Shown: positions 43,101 to 55,119, counted from the stretch's first letter. The stretch is DNA of 64,000 nucleotides from Megamerina dolium (GCA_963854835.1 OY978527.1:23142057-23206056), one strand, 5' to 3'. Translations and numbers: made by a program. The notes: generated from the letters alone by a model not told the origin.

Positions 43101-43841
43101 CTGTTACCTAAAAGATCAAAGTTGAATCTTGAATACAAAGTGCTATTATATAAAGCAATCCTGAAGCCAATTTGGACTTATGGTATTCAGTTTTGGGGCA
43201 CCGCATCTCCCTCTAATATCGAAAATTGCAGCGAATACAATCCAAGTGTCTGCGAATTGTTGTAAACGCGCCTTGGTATATAAGAAACGTTAACATCCAT
43301 CGAGTTGCAATGTCCTGCAGAAGCTACATTCAAAAATTACACAATCATCCGAATCCCCTTGCTAAGTAATTGTTACAGAGCACGGGGCATCGTCGATTAA
43401 AAAGAATATGCTGTGAAATTGCTATACCTCGCGACTCACCAAATTGTGATGGAACATAGGGAATATCACATAATTTTAGTTAGTTTGTAAGTTTTGATTA
43501 CTTATTGTTAGTTTCTAAGTAATTTTAGAAAGATCCAATAAAAAAGCTTGTTAAAAAAAAAAATAAAAAAAAAGGCATTGCTTTATCTTGAAAGTTATTC
43601 CACTCGTGGTGGCACTCCTCAAGATGGCGTTTGAGGCTGCTAGTTGTTTGCTGCTTTGGTGAGAGCGCGTATATCTTGCTACATGTGTTGAATTCTGCTG
43701 TTCTTTGCTTTCTTGTAAAATAGTTCCATATAGCTCAATTCGGCACCATCATTTCCTGCAAATAAATTCAATTAATCTATTCCAAAACTCTGTTTAATAT
43801 GGTTTTCTTACCTTCGCTATGCTGCCGCCATTAGTATTCAT
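40155..43841 (-). pseudogene. hAT transposase with BED finger, split by a LINE
   Basis: Exon 1 (43812-43841, starting MNTNGGSIAK) is followed by a 56-bp GT-AG intron and exon 2 from 43755. Exon 2 encodes a BED-type finger with AIWNYFTRKQRT, TCSKIYA and SLKRHLEECHHEW. A TGA occurs just before the AIW motif, and the first BED cysteine position reads Phe. The Jockey-A copy at 41277-43573 interrupts the gene. It resumes with MSKKQKLEEKAN, and the C-terminal part at 40694-40155 is open, including LVATLIDPRFKQKYF and the hAT dimerisation motif PPSSVSSEQLFSAAGQ. The coding sequence stops right after that motif, so the end is lost. The catalytic middle is badly degraded. No terminal repeats were identified. 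Confidence 0.8.
41277..43573 (+). mobile_element. Jockey-A copy 2, 5'-truncated
   Basis: Begins inside the endonuclease at TTGCTGGCGATTTC (equivalent to about 16359) and runs to a degenerate poly(A) at 43553-43573. Short CATTG flanks both ends (41275-41279 and after the tail), a likely target duplication within the hAT gene. ORF2 is broken by a TGA at about 41702, a deletion of roughly 57 bp after KKSP (42200), a one-base loss at 43220 and a 3' deletion of about 30 bp at 43305. The RT motif GVPQGS reads GVPQES. Otherwise it is almost identical to the intact copy. Confidence 0.92.
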
Positions 43842-43998
43842 ATATTTTAGCAAGAATAAAAAACCTCATTTTTGATTTGACTCTGCAAGGTTCAAAATGA
43901 AAACGAAAATCAGGGTTACGTATTCAAAGAGAAACATTGAAACTTGTAGAATTTTGTAGAATTTTTAAATGAAAAAAAAAAATGACAAATGATCGTCA

Positions 43999-44080
43999 AA
44001 GTTTGGTTTTTGGCCGACGCCGAACCGAACTTTGATGGCCGAACATGGCCGAAGCCGAACTTCGATCGTTCTCTACTTAA
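43999..44080. other. GCCGAAC-rich palindromic stretch
   Basis: Repeated GGCCGA, GCCGAAC and GAACTTCGATC strings in both orientations lie just upstream of the hAT gene and may be its degraded 5' terminal region. No matching partner was found at the other end. Confidence 0.35.
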
Positions 44081-44117
44081 TTTGTTACACTTCGAAGTTG
44101 GATTTCGATACAATATA

Positions 44118-44341
44118 TTGGAAGGCAAACTCTTGCGACAACACTTTTTCTGAGCATTGTCACAGAGTTCTTTTAGAAACTTTTCACTTGCAAATTGTTG
44201 CCAATTGCTTGCCGACCTGTGGGTACCGTTCGAAAGAAAAATCTTTTCTATATAACATTTGTTATGCTTCAGACGGGGATTGAACCACCAACCTACAGAT
44301 CCGAAAGCCAACACACTAACCACTGAGATACGGCACCCACT
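44118..44341 (-). mobile_element. tRNA-derived SINE, copy 2
   Basis: Same family as 3496-3796. On the minus strand it starts GTGGGTGCCGTATCTCAGTGG at 44340, followed by a B-box-like GGTTCAATCCC, the CTTTCGAACGGTACCCAC block and the GAACTCTGTGACAATG block. The distal body present in copy 1 is missing, so this copy is truncated at its 3' side. The region just right of it (44349-44387) can form an 11-bp hairpin. Confidence 0.75.
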
Positions 44342-44599
44342 AAATTGCCATGGTTGTTGAAAAATATAATAATAAGCAACAACCATGCATGCGTAATATT
44401 TAGAGCATAAAAACAAAACCAAAGCTGAAATTATAACGATTACCTTATAAAGAAATTGCAATGAATTGACCTACTAAAAAATTGCAATTTATTCAGAATT
44501 TCTATATTCAAGAACATTAAGTAAAATTGTGAAAATAGGTATAAACTTCGTGGTCTGGTGGTGTTTCGGGACAGGCCTGCTTAAAAAGAGCGTCCTCTG

Positions 44600-46519
44600 A
44601 CATTTACTACAGTTGCCATGCTGAAAGGCACGAATTAGGATGTGGATTTTTGGTCAGCAAGAGACTACGACATCTTGTCTCACATTTCACGCCTGCGATT
44701 GAACGGCAGACCACAATCCGCATCAGGGCAAAATTCCTTAACATCAGCCCACGCTCCACGCCACGTGCCCACGCTCCGACGGATGAGAAGGACAATGTGA
44801 CCAAGGAGAGCTTCTTTCAGCGCCTCGAAGAAGCTTACGACCACTGCCCCCGCCATGATATCAAACTCGTGCTTGGCGACTTTAATGCCAGGGTGAGCAA
44901 GGAAGGTACCTTTGGACCAACTGTCGGAAAGTTCAGCCTCCACCAGAACACCTCCGATAACGGAATGAGGCTGATCGACTTCGCCGCAGCACGAAACATG
45001 GTAATTGGTGGCACCAGATTCCAGCATCTCGACATCCACAAAGCGACATGGCTGTCTCCAGATCAAAGAACAAGAAACCAAATTGATCATGTGTGATGGA
45101 CTTGAAATCGATCCGTGGTGCCAACATCGACTCGGATCACTACCTAAGGTGCGCACACGTTTATGTGCCGCAAATAATAAGAGAAGTTCCACTCAGAGAA
45201 AGCTCGACGTCAGTAAGCTGCGATCACCAGAGGCAGCAGATGCATTTCCCACTCGACTATCGGATCTGCTTACGCAGAACACTCCCCCACTTGATGATAC
45301 ATGCGCACGGTGGACACATATACAACTCCATGACTACTGCTACCGAGGAGGTAATCGGTTATTACCGGCATCTGAGGAATGAGTGGTATGATCAGGAGTG
45401 TGGCGACGCTACCGTTGAGAAAGACGCCGCCTACAGAAAAACCCTGTGTGGAGGTGCAACGCGAGCTGTCAAGGAGCGGTACAGAGAGACGTCTTTTCAG
45501 GCGCAAGAAGAGGGAGCTGGAAAGACGCGAGTGTGAGGAGATAGAGATGTGTAGCGACAAGAATAAATAAAAAAAAAAAAAAAAAGCGACAAGAATGGGA
45601 CTCGAAAATTCTTCGAAAAGATCAAGCACCTGAGTGGCGGTTTAAATCCTGGAGCGTCTTCTTGTCGTGATGGAAATGGGAATCTGGTTACAGATGTCCA
45701 GAGTGTACTGAGGCTATGGAGGGAACACTTCTCCACGTTACTGAATGGCGATGCTACGAACAATTTCGCCAGTGGAGGAGATTGCCCGATAACCCCAATT
45801 ACAGATGATGGTGTTGATGTTCCACCACCCGACTATGACGAGGTTGAAACGGCCATTTTAAGGCTGAAAAACAACAAAGCTGCAGGTGCTCATCGCCTGC
45901 CTGCCGAGTTGTTTATGACTGGAGGCGATGAGCTGCTCGCTTGCATGCACCATAAGCAGAATATGGTCGGCTGAAAGCATGCCTGATGATTGGAGGCTCA
46001 GTGTTCTCTGTCCTGTACATAAAAAAGGAGACCCTACAATTTGCGCCAACTACCGTGGAATAAGTCTCCTGAGCATCGCATACAATGTGTTATCGAGCTT
46101 GCCGTATGAAAGGTTGAAGCCTATGCAACCTGATTGGACCGTATCAGTGTGGCTTTAGACCTGGTAAATCCACCATCGACCAGATTTTCACACTGCGCCA
46201 AATCCTGGAGAAGAACCATGACAAACAGATCGACACACACCACCTATTTGTTGATTATAAAGCCGTTTTCGACAGTCCGGTAAGGGATTACCTCTACGCA
46301 ACAATGTCTGAGTTTGGTATTCCTGCAAACTCATTCGACTTTGTAGAATGACACTGCTTAACTCCCGTTGTGCAGTGAAAATTGGGAAGGACCTCTCCTC
46401 ACCGTTTAGTACCGAACGGGGTTTCAGACAAGGTGATTCGTTATCGTGCGACTTCTTCAATCTTATTATGGAGAAAATAATATGCTGATCTACGACATAA
46501 TGGCACTATCTTCAACAAA

Positions 46520-46553
<34 letters not shown>

Positions 46554-48586
46554 CTTATTTTTTTTTATTGAATCTTTCTTATACAAGAAACTAACAATAA
46601 GTATTAAAATCTTACAAACTAAATAAAACTATGTGATATCCCCTACGTTCCATCACAATTTGGTGAGTCGCGAGATGTAGCAATTTTACAGCATATTCAG
46701 TGTGTCTTTTCTTTTTAATCGACGATGCCCCTTGCTCAGCAACAATTGCCTAGCAAGGGGATTCGGATGATTGTGTAATTTTTGAATGTAGCTTCTGCAG
46801 GACATTGCAACTTCCTCAGAAATTGTGGATACATTTAAATCTCGATGGATGTTAACGTTCCTCATATACCAAGGCGCATTTACAATAATTCGCAGACACT
46901 TGGATTGTATTCGCTGCAATTTTTCGATATTAGAGGGAGATGCGGTGCCCCAAAACTGAATACCATAAGTCCAGATTGGTTTCAGGATTGCTTTATATAA
47001 TAGCACTTTGTATTCAAGATTCAACTTTGATCTTTTGTGTAACAGCCACCATAACTGATTCATTTTAAGCTTGATCTGAGTTTTCTTTGCCTCTATGTGA
47101 TTTTTCCATGTCAGCCTTCTGTCGAGGTGAATACCCAAATACTTTGTTGAGGAACATTGTGGAACTGATTGGCCATTAATTTTAAGTGGGGGACATGTAT
47201 CTAGCCTTAGCGTGAAGGTTACATGTACGCTCTTTGATTCATTGACTTTTATACGCCATTTTGCTAGCCAGATTTCGAGAGAATCGACATGAGTCTGCAG
47301 GAGTTTAGTAGCTTCTATGGGGTTAGAGCGAGAGCACAATATTGCCGTATCATCAGCAAAGGTCGATATGAATGTATAGTTATTGTTGGGCATATCTGAA
47401 GTGTATAAGAGATACAGTAAGGGACCCAAAACGCTTCCTTGAGGAACGCCAGCGTGAATATCCAATGGATTTGTTGTGTAATCCTTGTGATGTACGAGAA
47501 ATTGTCTTTTCGTGAGGTAGCTACTAAGCAATGAGGAGACATTTGCAGGCAGTAATAGTTTGAGTTTGTAAATAAGGCCATCGTGCCATACTTTATCGAA
47601 AGCTTGAGTGATATCAAGAAAGACAGCTGAGCAATACTTTTTTTCTTCAAAAGTGTTCCTTATCAGAGTTACAATGCGGTGGACTTGTTCTATTGTGCCG
47701 TGCTGTTTTCTAAATCCAAACTGATGTTGAGGAATCAGTTGGTTGAGATTAATAAATGGAGTTATATTCATGACAAGTAGCTTCAACAAAAGTGTCATGC
47801 TGTTAGCGTATGCCGACGATATTGACATAATCGGCATGAACACGCGAGCAGTCAGTGCAGCATTCTCAGAGTTGGAAAGAGAGTCGCGTCGGATGGGTCT
47901 CACGGTTAACGAGGGCAAGACGAAGTATCTAGTGTCAACAAACAAAGAGTCCCGGCGTCTTGGACAGCACGTCACTGTTGACAACTACGCTTTTGAAGTA
48001 GTAAGAGACTTTGTCTATCTTGGAACCAGCATTAACAACTGTAATGACGTCAGCCTGGAGATCATGCGTAGGATAACTCTTGCTAACAGGTGTTACTTTG
48101 GGCTGAGTATGCAATTGAGAAGTCTAGCCCTCTCTCGAAGAACGAAAACTACACTCTACAAGTCTCTCATCATGCCTGTCCTAACATATGGCGCTGAAGC
48201 CTGGACAATTTCCACCTTCGGATGAGCGAATGCTTGGAGTTTTTGAGAGAAAAGTTCTACGCAAGATCTTTGGACCTATTTGCGTTGGTGGCGAGTACCG
48301 AATAAGATACAACCATGAGCTGTACGAGCTGTATGCCGATATTGACATAATAAAGCGTATCAAAATCCAGCGGCTTCGCTGGCTAGGTTATGTCGAGCGA
48401 ATGGAAGAACACGCTCCAGCTAAGAAGGTGTTATATTCGGAACCCACTGGAGGACGACGCAGAAGAGGAAGACCTAGCCTCCGGTGGAAAGACCAAGTAC
48501 TCGAGAACCTGACGGCGCTTGGAATTTCTAACTGGCGCCAGCTAGCAAAGAACAGAGATGGCTGGCGAAGCATGTTATTTTCGGCC
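44600..48586 (+). pseudogene. RTE ORF2: endonuclease and RT
   Basis: Endonuclease fragments include GFLVSKRLRHLVSHFTPAI, IKLVLGDFNARVSKEG, NGMRLIDFAAARNMVIGG and NQIDHV, then GANIDSDHYL after a stop. RT parts are LKNNKAAGAHRLPAELF, CPVHKKGDPTICANYRGISL, YQCGFRPGKSTIDQIFTLRQ, FVDYKAVFDSPVRDYLY and FRQGDSLSCDFFNLIME. After the nested insert come LLAYADDIDIIG (catalytic box, about 47800), VRDFVYLGTSINNC, and a C-terminal LGVFERKVLRKIFG and RLRWLGYVERMEE ending SMLFSA at 48586. Multiple frameshifts occur in the first half; the second half has few. An A-rich interruption lies at 45571-45585. Confidence 0.85.
46522..47780 (-). mobile_element. Jockey-A copy 3, 5'-truncated, nested in RTE
   Basis: A poly(T) run (from 46522) marks the tail, so the copy is on the minus strand. 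The 12-bp target duplication CTTCAACAAAAG flanks it at 46510-46521 and 47781-47792. The retained RT portion runs from LLVMNITPFINLNQL to KRKDTLNML at 46686 without a stop, including GVPQGSVLGP and FADDTAIL. The open frame continues past the 5' truncation into antisense RTE sequence, giving a 432-codon chimeric frame. It is nearly identical to the intact copy and so young. Confidence 0.95.
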
Positions 48587-48689
48587 TAAATCGATATTCG
48601 GCTGTTATGGCCACATAAGTAAGTAAGTAAGGCTATATAAACTAAGACAACTTTTGTAATTAGGTCAGTTAAGGTTAAAGATTATGTGA

Positions 48690-50560
48690 CGAAGAAAAGT
48701 TGTAAGAAGTTAAAGATTATCGTAAATGACATGATTTTTGGCGCAAACTCCGTAGACGAATCTAGCGTTATTTCAAATCAAACAAAGACATTGCTTCCTT
48801 TGGGAAATCTTAAATGTCGTAGATCACGACAAGCAGAGTTCCTAAGATTTCATGATGGCACTAATGTCACAAAAACACTTGGATTGGTTTGGGAGCCTAA
48901 CTCAGACTTCTTTATGTTTGCGTTCTTGCCTTTCTCAACTCCATCCGAGATAACGAAGCATACAATTTTATCAAGCATTGCTAGACTATACTACCCCCTT
49001 GGTTTAATCGGGCCTGTGGTGGTCAAGGCAGAGATTTTCTTACAGCGCCTTGGGAAGGAAATGCACTGTAAGAATTGCACTGGGACGAGAGCCCTTCACA
49101 GTCTATTCAAACATGTTTATACATGTGTATGTTTATACATACGTGCAGAGAAAGGTGGAGTCGTCCACACAAATATACGTTGTTCTAAATAGCGAGTAAC
49201 GCCACTCAAGTCGTTACAGTGCCAAAGGTCGAGCTTTGCGCCGCATTAGTGTTAGCCGAACCAGTAACCAAACTGAGCATTTTTAAAGGTCAAGTATTTT
49301 GCTGGTCAGATTCGACCATTATCCTATCATGGCTGCGCAAAAAGCCAGCATATTTTAATACATTTGTTGCTAATCGTATTAGTAGCATTAACAAAGTATA
49401 TGACGTGGCGTTATATTCCATCAGAATTGAACCCAGCAGATATACTTTCAAGGGGAGCTGGTCCAAAGGAACTGTTAAGTGTGCACATTTGGAAATATGG
49501 ACCATCACTTCTTCGCAAAGAACAAGGCAAATGGCCAACAGCACCCATTCTACCGCACGACTTACTAGAATGGTGCAATGACTATAAAGCACTAGAACAA
49601 CGAGGAGAAGTAAAACGTTCATCGGAAATTCGATCTCTGAATCCTTTCATCGATGGTAAAGGATTACTTAGAGTTGGCGGCAGGCTACAACATTCATCTT
49701 TGGACTTCGGCTCCAGACACTCAATAATTTTACCCAAACAACATCAGGTAACTGACTCAATAATCAATAATTTTCAACAAAAACTGCTTCACACTGGTCC
49801 GCAATCCTTCGACTTCAGTATTGGTCCATTGGCGGTAAAACAAACATTTTTTTGCGTCATTAGTAGATGTATGCGCTGCTTTCGTGCTAAACTCAAATTT
49901 TTGGAATATTTAATGACAGCGAGTGAGAATCAATCGAGCATTGTCACTACTGGTATAGATTTTTCTGGATCATTTTTCTGCAAACCAGATATTTGAAAGT
50001 TATTTGTTTTCAACCAAGGCTGTTGTTTAGAGCTGGTTAAAGATCTGTCAACTGTTTTATTCTTATGGGCTCTAAAATGATTTGTTTGCACCCGCAGATA
50101 ACCTCAATGCCACTAATTTTATTGGAGCCAAGCGTGGAGCATTTGAATGCCGTACATGAGCAGTGCAAAAAGGACGGTATTGAAGGCTAATACCTCCTTG
50201 CTCTCCCCATTTGGAGGGCTCTGGGAAGCTTCGATCAAAATAACTAAATATCATTTTTATCGTGTTACTTTATCAACTTTAAATTTTGAGGAACTTCGGG
50301 CGCTTGTTTGTCAAATATTTACGATTGAAAATTCACGACCTTAGTGTCCCATCTTGGAGAATGCTGATGACTTGGAGGTGCTTATGCCAGCGCATTTTGT
50401 AACTGGCGCACCCATCAGATCGATTGTGGAGCCCAACATTTCTGAGCTCTATATAAGTCAACTCAACAGATAGCAGCGAGTGTGTTATATGAAACGGCAG
50501 TTCTGGAAGAAGTGGCACTCAGAGTATTTAAATCTTCTTCAGCAGATCAATAAGTCACAT
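48690..50560 (+). pseudogene. BEL/Pao LTR retrotransposon pol fragment
   Basis: Plus-strand blocks in changing frames follow BEL/Pao order. First is the RT C-terminal region with TKTLGLVWEPNSDFFMF and SSIARLYYPLGLIGPVVVKA (48880-49040). RNase H-like KVELCAALVLAEPV and FCWSDSTIILSWL follow, then YIPSELNPADILSRGAGP and an integrase zinc and core region (HSIILPKQHQVTDSI, GIDFSGSFFCKPD). Beyond 50000 are degraded integrase pieces (NTSLLSPFGGLWEASIK, PAHFVTGAPIRSIVEP). No LTRs, protease or gag are recognised. Many frame breaks. Confidence 0.8.
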
Positions 50561-50914
50561 TACTGATAATATTCAATCTTTGATTACTTTCTACTTTACT
50601 CATCATCCTACACTACACACATATGTACATACATAACTACATCTATCGGTACCGATAAATCAGGTGAGTCTTTCTGTATACATACATATATATGTACAGC
50701 AGAATCGACTGAGTTAGCGGCAGCATAAACAGTAAATGTAAATATTTAACCTACATGTTTCATTCATGATCAAAGTTGTAGTGGCGCTTGTAGCCAGATA
50801 CAAATATGGTAAAAATTGTGTTTTATTTTCTTCTACTCTACCATAGCAGATGTTGAGTAGCAATAATGTTCCTACAATAATTTGTTTTGTATGTTTGGTA
50901 CACACCATCCACCT
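50561..50914. other. Spacer, no gene recognised
   Basis: AT-rich sequence between the BEL remnant and gypsy-2. Nothing identifiable. Confidence 0.45.
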
Positions 50915-50957
50915 ACGGGTGAATTGCAAAGTGTGGACAGCAATGCGACTTCCCACA
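50915..50957 (+). repeat. gypsy-2 5' LTR remnant (~43 bp)
   Basis: GGGTGAATTGCAAAGTGTGG matches the start of the 3' LTR and GCGACTTCCCACA matches its end, with the roughly 175-bp middle absent. A primer-binding site (TTGGTGACCTCGAT, from 50959) follows directly. Confidence 0.7.
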
Positions 50958-51001
50958 ATTGGTGACCTCGATAAAAAAAAAATTAAATAAAAACCACAAT
51001 G

Positions 51002-51653
51002 TCGCTTGTCCAACCAACCGAAGATTCTGCTGCGTCAACCTCGAACGGAAACCCGAACAAACTGGATGTAGCACCTAAACACGTCACGCATACACCTGAC
51101 CAACAACAATTACCACTACCAGTAGACCGCTTCGAACTCATCGAACTGCCTTAATTTTGGAGTCAAAGACCACAACTCTGCTTCACTTCAGTCGAGGCAC
51201 AGTTCGAGTCACGTAGAGTCACTGCCGACGTGACAAAATTTTATGCAGTTGTTGCGTGCCTAGATCAGGAGACGTTAGCCATCATTGAAAAGATTGTCGC
51301 TAGGCCACCAGACAAAGATAAGTATGCGTGTATAAAAAAAGGCATTATTAAACCACTTTATAGTTTCCCAGGAGCACCAATTTAAAACATTCTTTTACGG
51401 CTTGGAGCAGGCAGACAAACACCCGTCTAAACTTCTTAACGACATGAACAGACTTGGTGGTAACAAGTTCATTCGAATGTTATGGCTAGATAAACTTCCG
51501 CAGTCCATTCAAGCCACTTTAGCTGCCGCAGATGAATTAGATAACGACAGTCTCGCACAGCTTGCCGATAGAACCATCGACATTCAACGCACTGCAGATG
51601 TCATGAAGGACATATATAATAGTAATGAGAGATTATGTGAAAGATATATTTAA
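51002..51653 (+). pseudogene. gypsy-2 gag, N-terminal part
   Basis: From ATG 51002 the frame encodes a Pro/Gln-rich head, then after an in-frame TAA a capsid region with FWSQRPQLCFTSVEAQFES and VTKFYAVVACLDQETL. A second block (51402-51653) has GGNKFIRMLWLDKLPQSIQ and LAQLADRTIDIQ. These match the capsid of Ty3/gypsy Gag proteins of the CsRn1 type. A frame shift separates the blocks. The sequence is cut by the Jockey-B insertion near 51650. Confidence 0.7.
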
Positions 51654-51731
51654 AACATTTTTCCTTTTTAGTCTTTTAATATTTATATTTAAGCTTAAGG
51701 AGCTCTCTCGCTAGATTATTAGGATGATTAC

Positions 51732-54255
51732 TTAGTCGTAACGTTGGCAATGTTTCCCTATGTCTATTTTAATATTGTCGATCTGTAGGTCCTTGTGTAT
51801 ATTTGTGTTACTGATGTACCAAGGAGCTCGGCAAAGACGTCTAAGGATTTTAGATTGAACACGCTGAATTTTCTCAATATTAGAGTTTGAAGAAGTGCCC
51901 CAAAGCTGAATGCCGTAGCTCCAAATTGGTTTAATGGTGGACTTGAATATAAGCATTTTATTATGAAGTGACAATTTCGAGGCGTTTCCAATCAACCAAT
52001 GAAATTTGGCTGCTTTTAATTTAGCATGCGATTGCTTTGTTTCAATGTGCTTCTTCCAGGTTAGTTTCTATCGAGATGAAAGCCTAGATAGGTCACTTCG
52101 TTTTTTTGTGGTATTTTTTGACCATTAATTTGTAGTTGAGGGCATGTTTTTCTGTTCAACGTGAAAGTCATATGGACGCATTTTGATTCGTTAATTCTAA
52201 TACGCCATGTCTCCAGCCAGTGTTGTACTCTTTTTAAGTGACTTTGCAGTTTTTCTGACGCTTTACTGGAATTATCATCGACGCTCATGATTGCTGTATC
52301 GTCTGCAAAAGTTGATGATGAAAAGATTGCCATTTGTTGGTATATCTGAAGTGTAGATTAGATATAAAAAGGGACCTAAGACGCTTCCTTGCGGGACCCC
52401 AGCCATTATAGTACGTGTTTGAGTTAAATACGATCTTTGTTTAACCATAAGTTTCCTATTCAACAGATAGCTCTTTAATATTTTGCAAATGTTATCAGGA
52501 AAGAGACAACCGATTTTGTGAAGTAGGCCATCATGCCAAACCTTATCAAAAGCTTGTGCGACGTCCAGAAATACTGCTGAGCAGTACTGATTTGCTTCGA
52601 ACGCTTTTGTAATGTTAGATACTATTCTGTGAACTTGTTCTACTGTACCATGTTTTTCTCTGAACCCAAATTGATGCAACGGTATAATGTTATTTGCTTC
52701 AACAATTTGGCTGTATCTTCAACATTAATAGTTTTTCAAACACTTTGGATAGGATAGGCAGCAGGCTAATAGGCCTGTACGACGATACATTAGTTGAATC
52801 TTTTCCAGGTTTTGCAATCATAATTATTTGGGAAATTTTCCATGTTGAGGGGAAATAACAAAGGCGTGGTATTGCATTCATTATTTGTAACAGCTGTTTT
52901 ACTGCAATTTGACGTAGCTCGGCGATTATTTTGGCACTTATTTTATCATACCCTGCAGCTTTTTTGACGTTTAATTCATTTATGATTTTGTTAAGTTCCT
53001 TTAAAGAAAATCTCACTAAGGTAGTAGAGCTGTTATTGGTCATCATTGGTAATCCCCCATCTCTTGTAGATTCATTTGGTTTGAAAACGCCTTCTAAGTG
53101 ATTTGCAAATGCTTCTGCTTTATCTTGATCGCTTCTTGCCCATGATCTATCTGGCATTCGTATTGGAGACTCTTTTATTATCGGACCCTTTACACCTTTG
53201 ACTGCTGCAAGATTACTAATATATACATTTAAACGTCTCTCTTCGGCTTATTTTAAGATTCTTTTAAGTGTTTTAGTGCAGTCTGCCAATTTTTGGTTTA
53301 GGGTTTGGTGATCTATGCTGCTGCCATTCTCTCCTGGCTTTCCTTTTAATTTTAATTAATTCGTCAATATCGGCATTTGTATGCTTTTTATAATCTTGGA
53401 ATATATTTTGAGGTATTGCAATTTTAGCAGCTTCATGAGCCAACTTGGTGAAATTTTCAACTGCACTGTCGACTTGCTTTACTGTCTTAAGAGGTATTTT
53501 ATAGCAAATGTGAGAACTAATATATTTTTTATAATTTAGCCAATTAGTGAATTTGTTTGTAAGATACTGGCTTGATTCACTGAAACTAACTAAAACATTT
53601 AGTAAAATGGACGATGGAGAATGATCAGATGAAAGTTCAAAGGATGGCCATGCCTTTAAATGGGTTCTTGTTAGACTTTTAGTTACTGCAAAGTCAATAA
53701 GATCAGGTACTTTTCTAGGATCCGAAGGCCAGTAAGTAGGTTGGCCGGTAGATATGGCATCATATCCGTTGCTTGATATTGTCGAGAAAAGACGTCTACA
53801 TTTTGGAGATATAAGCCTGGAACCCCAATAAGTGGCTTGGCGTTATAGTCCCCCGCCGCGATAAACGTATGCCCTAAAGTTGCAAAAAATTCATAAAATT
53901 GTGATTCTGTAATATTATGTCTAGGAGGACAGTAAACAGAAGATATTGTTAATTTTTGGGTACTTGTTTCTATACAAATAGAGGTGGAATGAATATATTC
54001 TTTGCAAAATTCTTCTAATGCATAATGTTTTATTCTATTTTTGATGAGAATAGCTGTCCCTCCTCTTGCCTTATTTTCAGGGTGTTTGGTATCATAAAGC
54101 GTAAACCCATTTATTGAAAAATTATTAAATTTTGTGAAGTGAGTTTCTGAAATAAGCAATTCATCAACTTGATTTTTATGGAGAAATACTTCCAGTTCAT
54201 TTTTATGTTGGCTTAACCCATTTGCATTCCAAAAACATAACTTCAGTTCGTTCAT
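51732..54255 (-). pseudogene. Jockey-B ORF2: endonuclease and RT
   Basis: Starts at ATG 54253-54255, sharing one base with the ORF1 stop (TAATG). The endonuclease has LCFWNANGLSQHKNE, LISETHF, SSVYCPPRHNI and AAGDYNAKP, then is frameshifted. RT pieces are KKAAGYDKISAKII, SSYRPISLLPILSKVFEKLL (52760), FGFREKHGTVEQVHRI, FLDVAQAFDKVWHDGLLHKI, AGVPQGSVLGPFLYLIYTSD (52420), STFADDTAIMS (52310), YLGFHLDR and IKPIWSYGIQLWGTSS. Several frameshifts and stops make it inactive. It is closely related to Jockey-A ORF2. Confidence 0.9.
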
Positions 54256-54344
54256 TATTTTGACAGAATTGCTTGAAGGAGCATAGATTGATTTTTCATT
54301 AGCTCTTGCATCATGCCTTGCATTGAATTCATAAAATGTGTCAT

Positions 54345-54526
54345 TGTTGAAACTCAGTTTATTATACTTTGGTTTTAATATTTTTAGCAATCGTTATTTT
54401 TGATTTTGGAATTATGTCACTGAAGAAAATTTTAATATAAAATTTATTCATTCTTAAATTACTGCTCTGCTGAACACACATACTTTTTCAACTGTTTCTA
54501 ATCAATAAATAATTGCATACTCTTGA
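54345..54526 (+). repeat. copia 5' LTR (182 bp)
   Basis: Starts TGTTGAAACTCAG and ends GCATACTCTTGA, matching the 3' LTR except for a roughly 35-bp difference in the middle. Confidence 0.9.
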
Positions 54527-54537
54527 GGTTATGGGCG
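54527..54537 (+). promoter_or_regulatory. copia primer-binding site
   Basis: GGTTATGGGCG immediately follows the LTR and resembles the initiator-tRNA-Met internal primer site used by Drosophila copia. Confidence 0.7.
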
Positions 54538-54565
54538 ACATTAAATACACCTGAATTCGCTGGAA

Positions 54566-55012
54566 TTGTTGGACGTTCTAACAAGCGATCCACCAAAAGG
54601 AGCAGTTGAGAAAAAGACTTTCAAGAAACGAGATAAGAAAGCCATGGACCGAATAGTCTGCTTTCTACATTCTGATTGCTTGAGTTATGTGAGGGACAAA
54701 GAATCGACAAAAGAAATGTGGATAGCACTTCAAGAAGTTTTCGCAAAGAAATCATTAGTGAATCAGCTACTCTTGCGGAAACAACTTTCAAAACTTCAAA
54801 TGAAAGAAGAAGACACAGTAATGAATTATTTAATAGTATTTGATAAATTAATACGACAATTGAAGCTGGCTGGAGCAAAGTTGGAAGAGAGCGATCTATT
54901 GGCTCAGTTATTTTTAACATTACCAGAAAAATTTGATCCGTTGATAACAGCACTACAAAATTTGGACGAGAGTGTGCTTTCTTTTAGCACCGCTAAAGAA
55001 AGGAGGAAGTAA
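54566..55012 (+). pseudogene. copia gag, truncated at both ends
   Basis: An open block of 148 codons without an in-frame ATG includes RIVCFLHSDCLSYVRDKES, EMWIALQEVFAKKSLVNQLL and LFLTLPEKFDPLITALQNL, the usual copia Gag helices. The first tens of residues after the primer site are missing. A stop and frame change at 55010 precede pol, and no CCHC zinc knuckle is found between 55012 and 55120. Confidence 0.85.
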
Positions 55013-55119
55013 AGCTTAACGATCGTAACGCAATTAAAAAACAAGAGAAGACTGCTTTTACCGGAAAAAGAAACAATTGCAGACAAGCAGATGCGCGTAC
55101 TACAACAAATAACAGGGGC

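Larger units (their letters stand above)
44585..48631 (+). mobile_element. RTE-type LINE, copy 1, split by Jockey-A copy 3
   Basis: It starts within the endonuclease and ends with GTTATGGCCACA and four TAAG units (48616-48631), a typical short-repeat RTE tail. A Jockey-A copy occupies 46522-47780. Excluding that insert the element is about 2.8 kb. Confidence 0.85.

Noticed and set aside
49364..49996. Independent 210-codon gene
   Set aside because: It is the RNase H to integrase part of the BEL/Pao remnant in one surviving frame.
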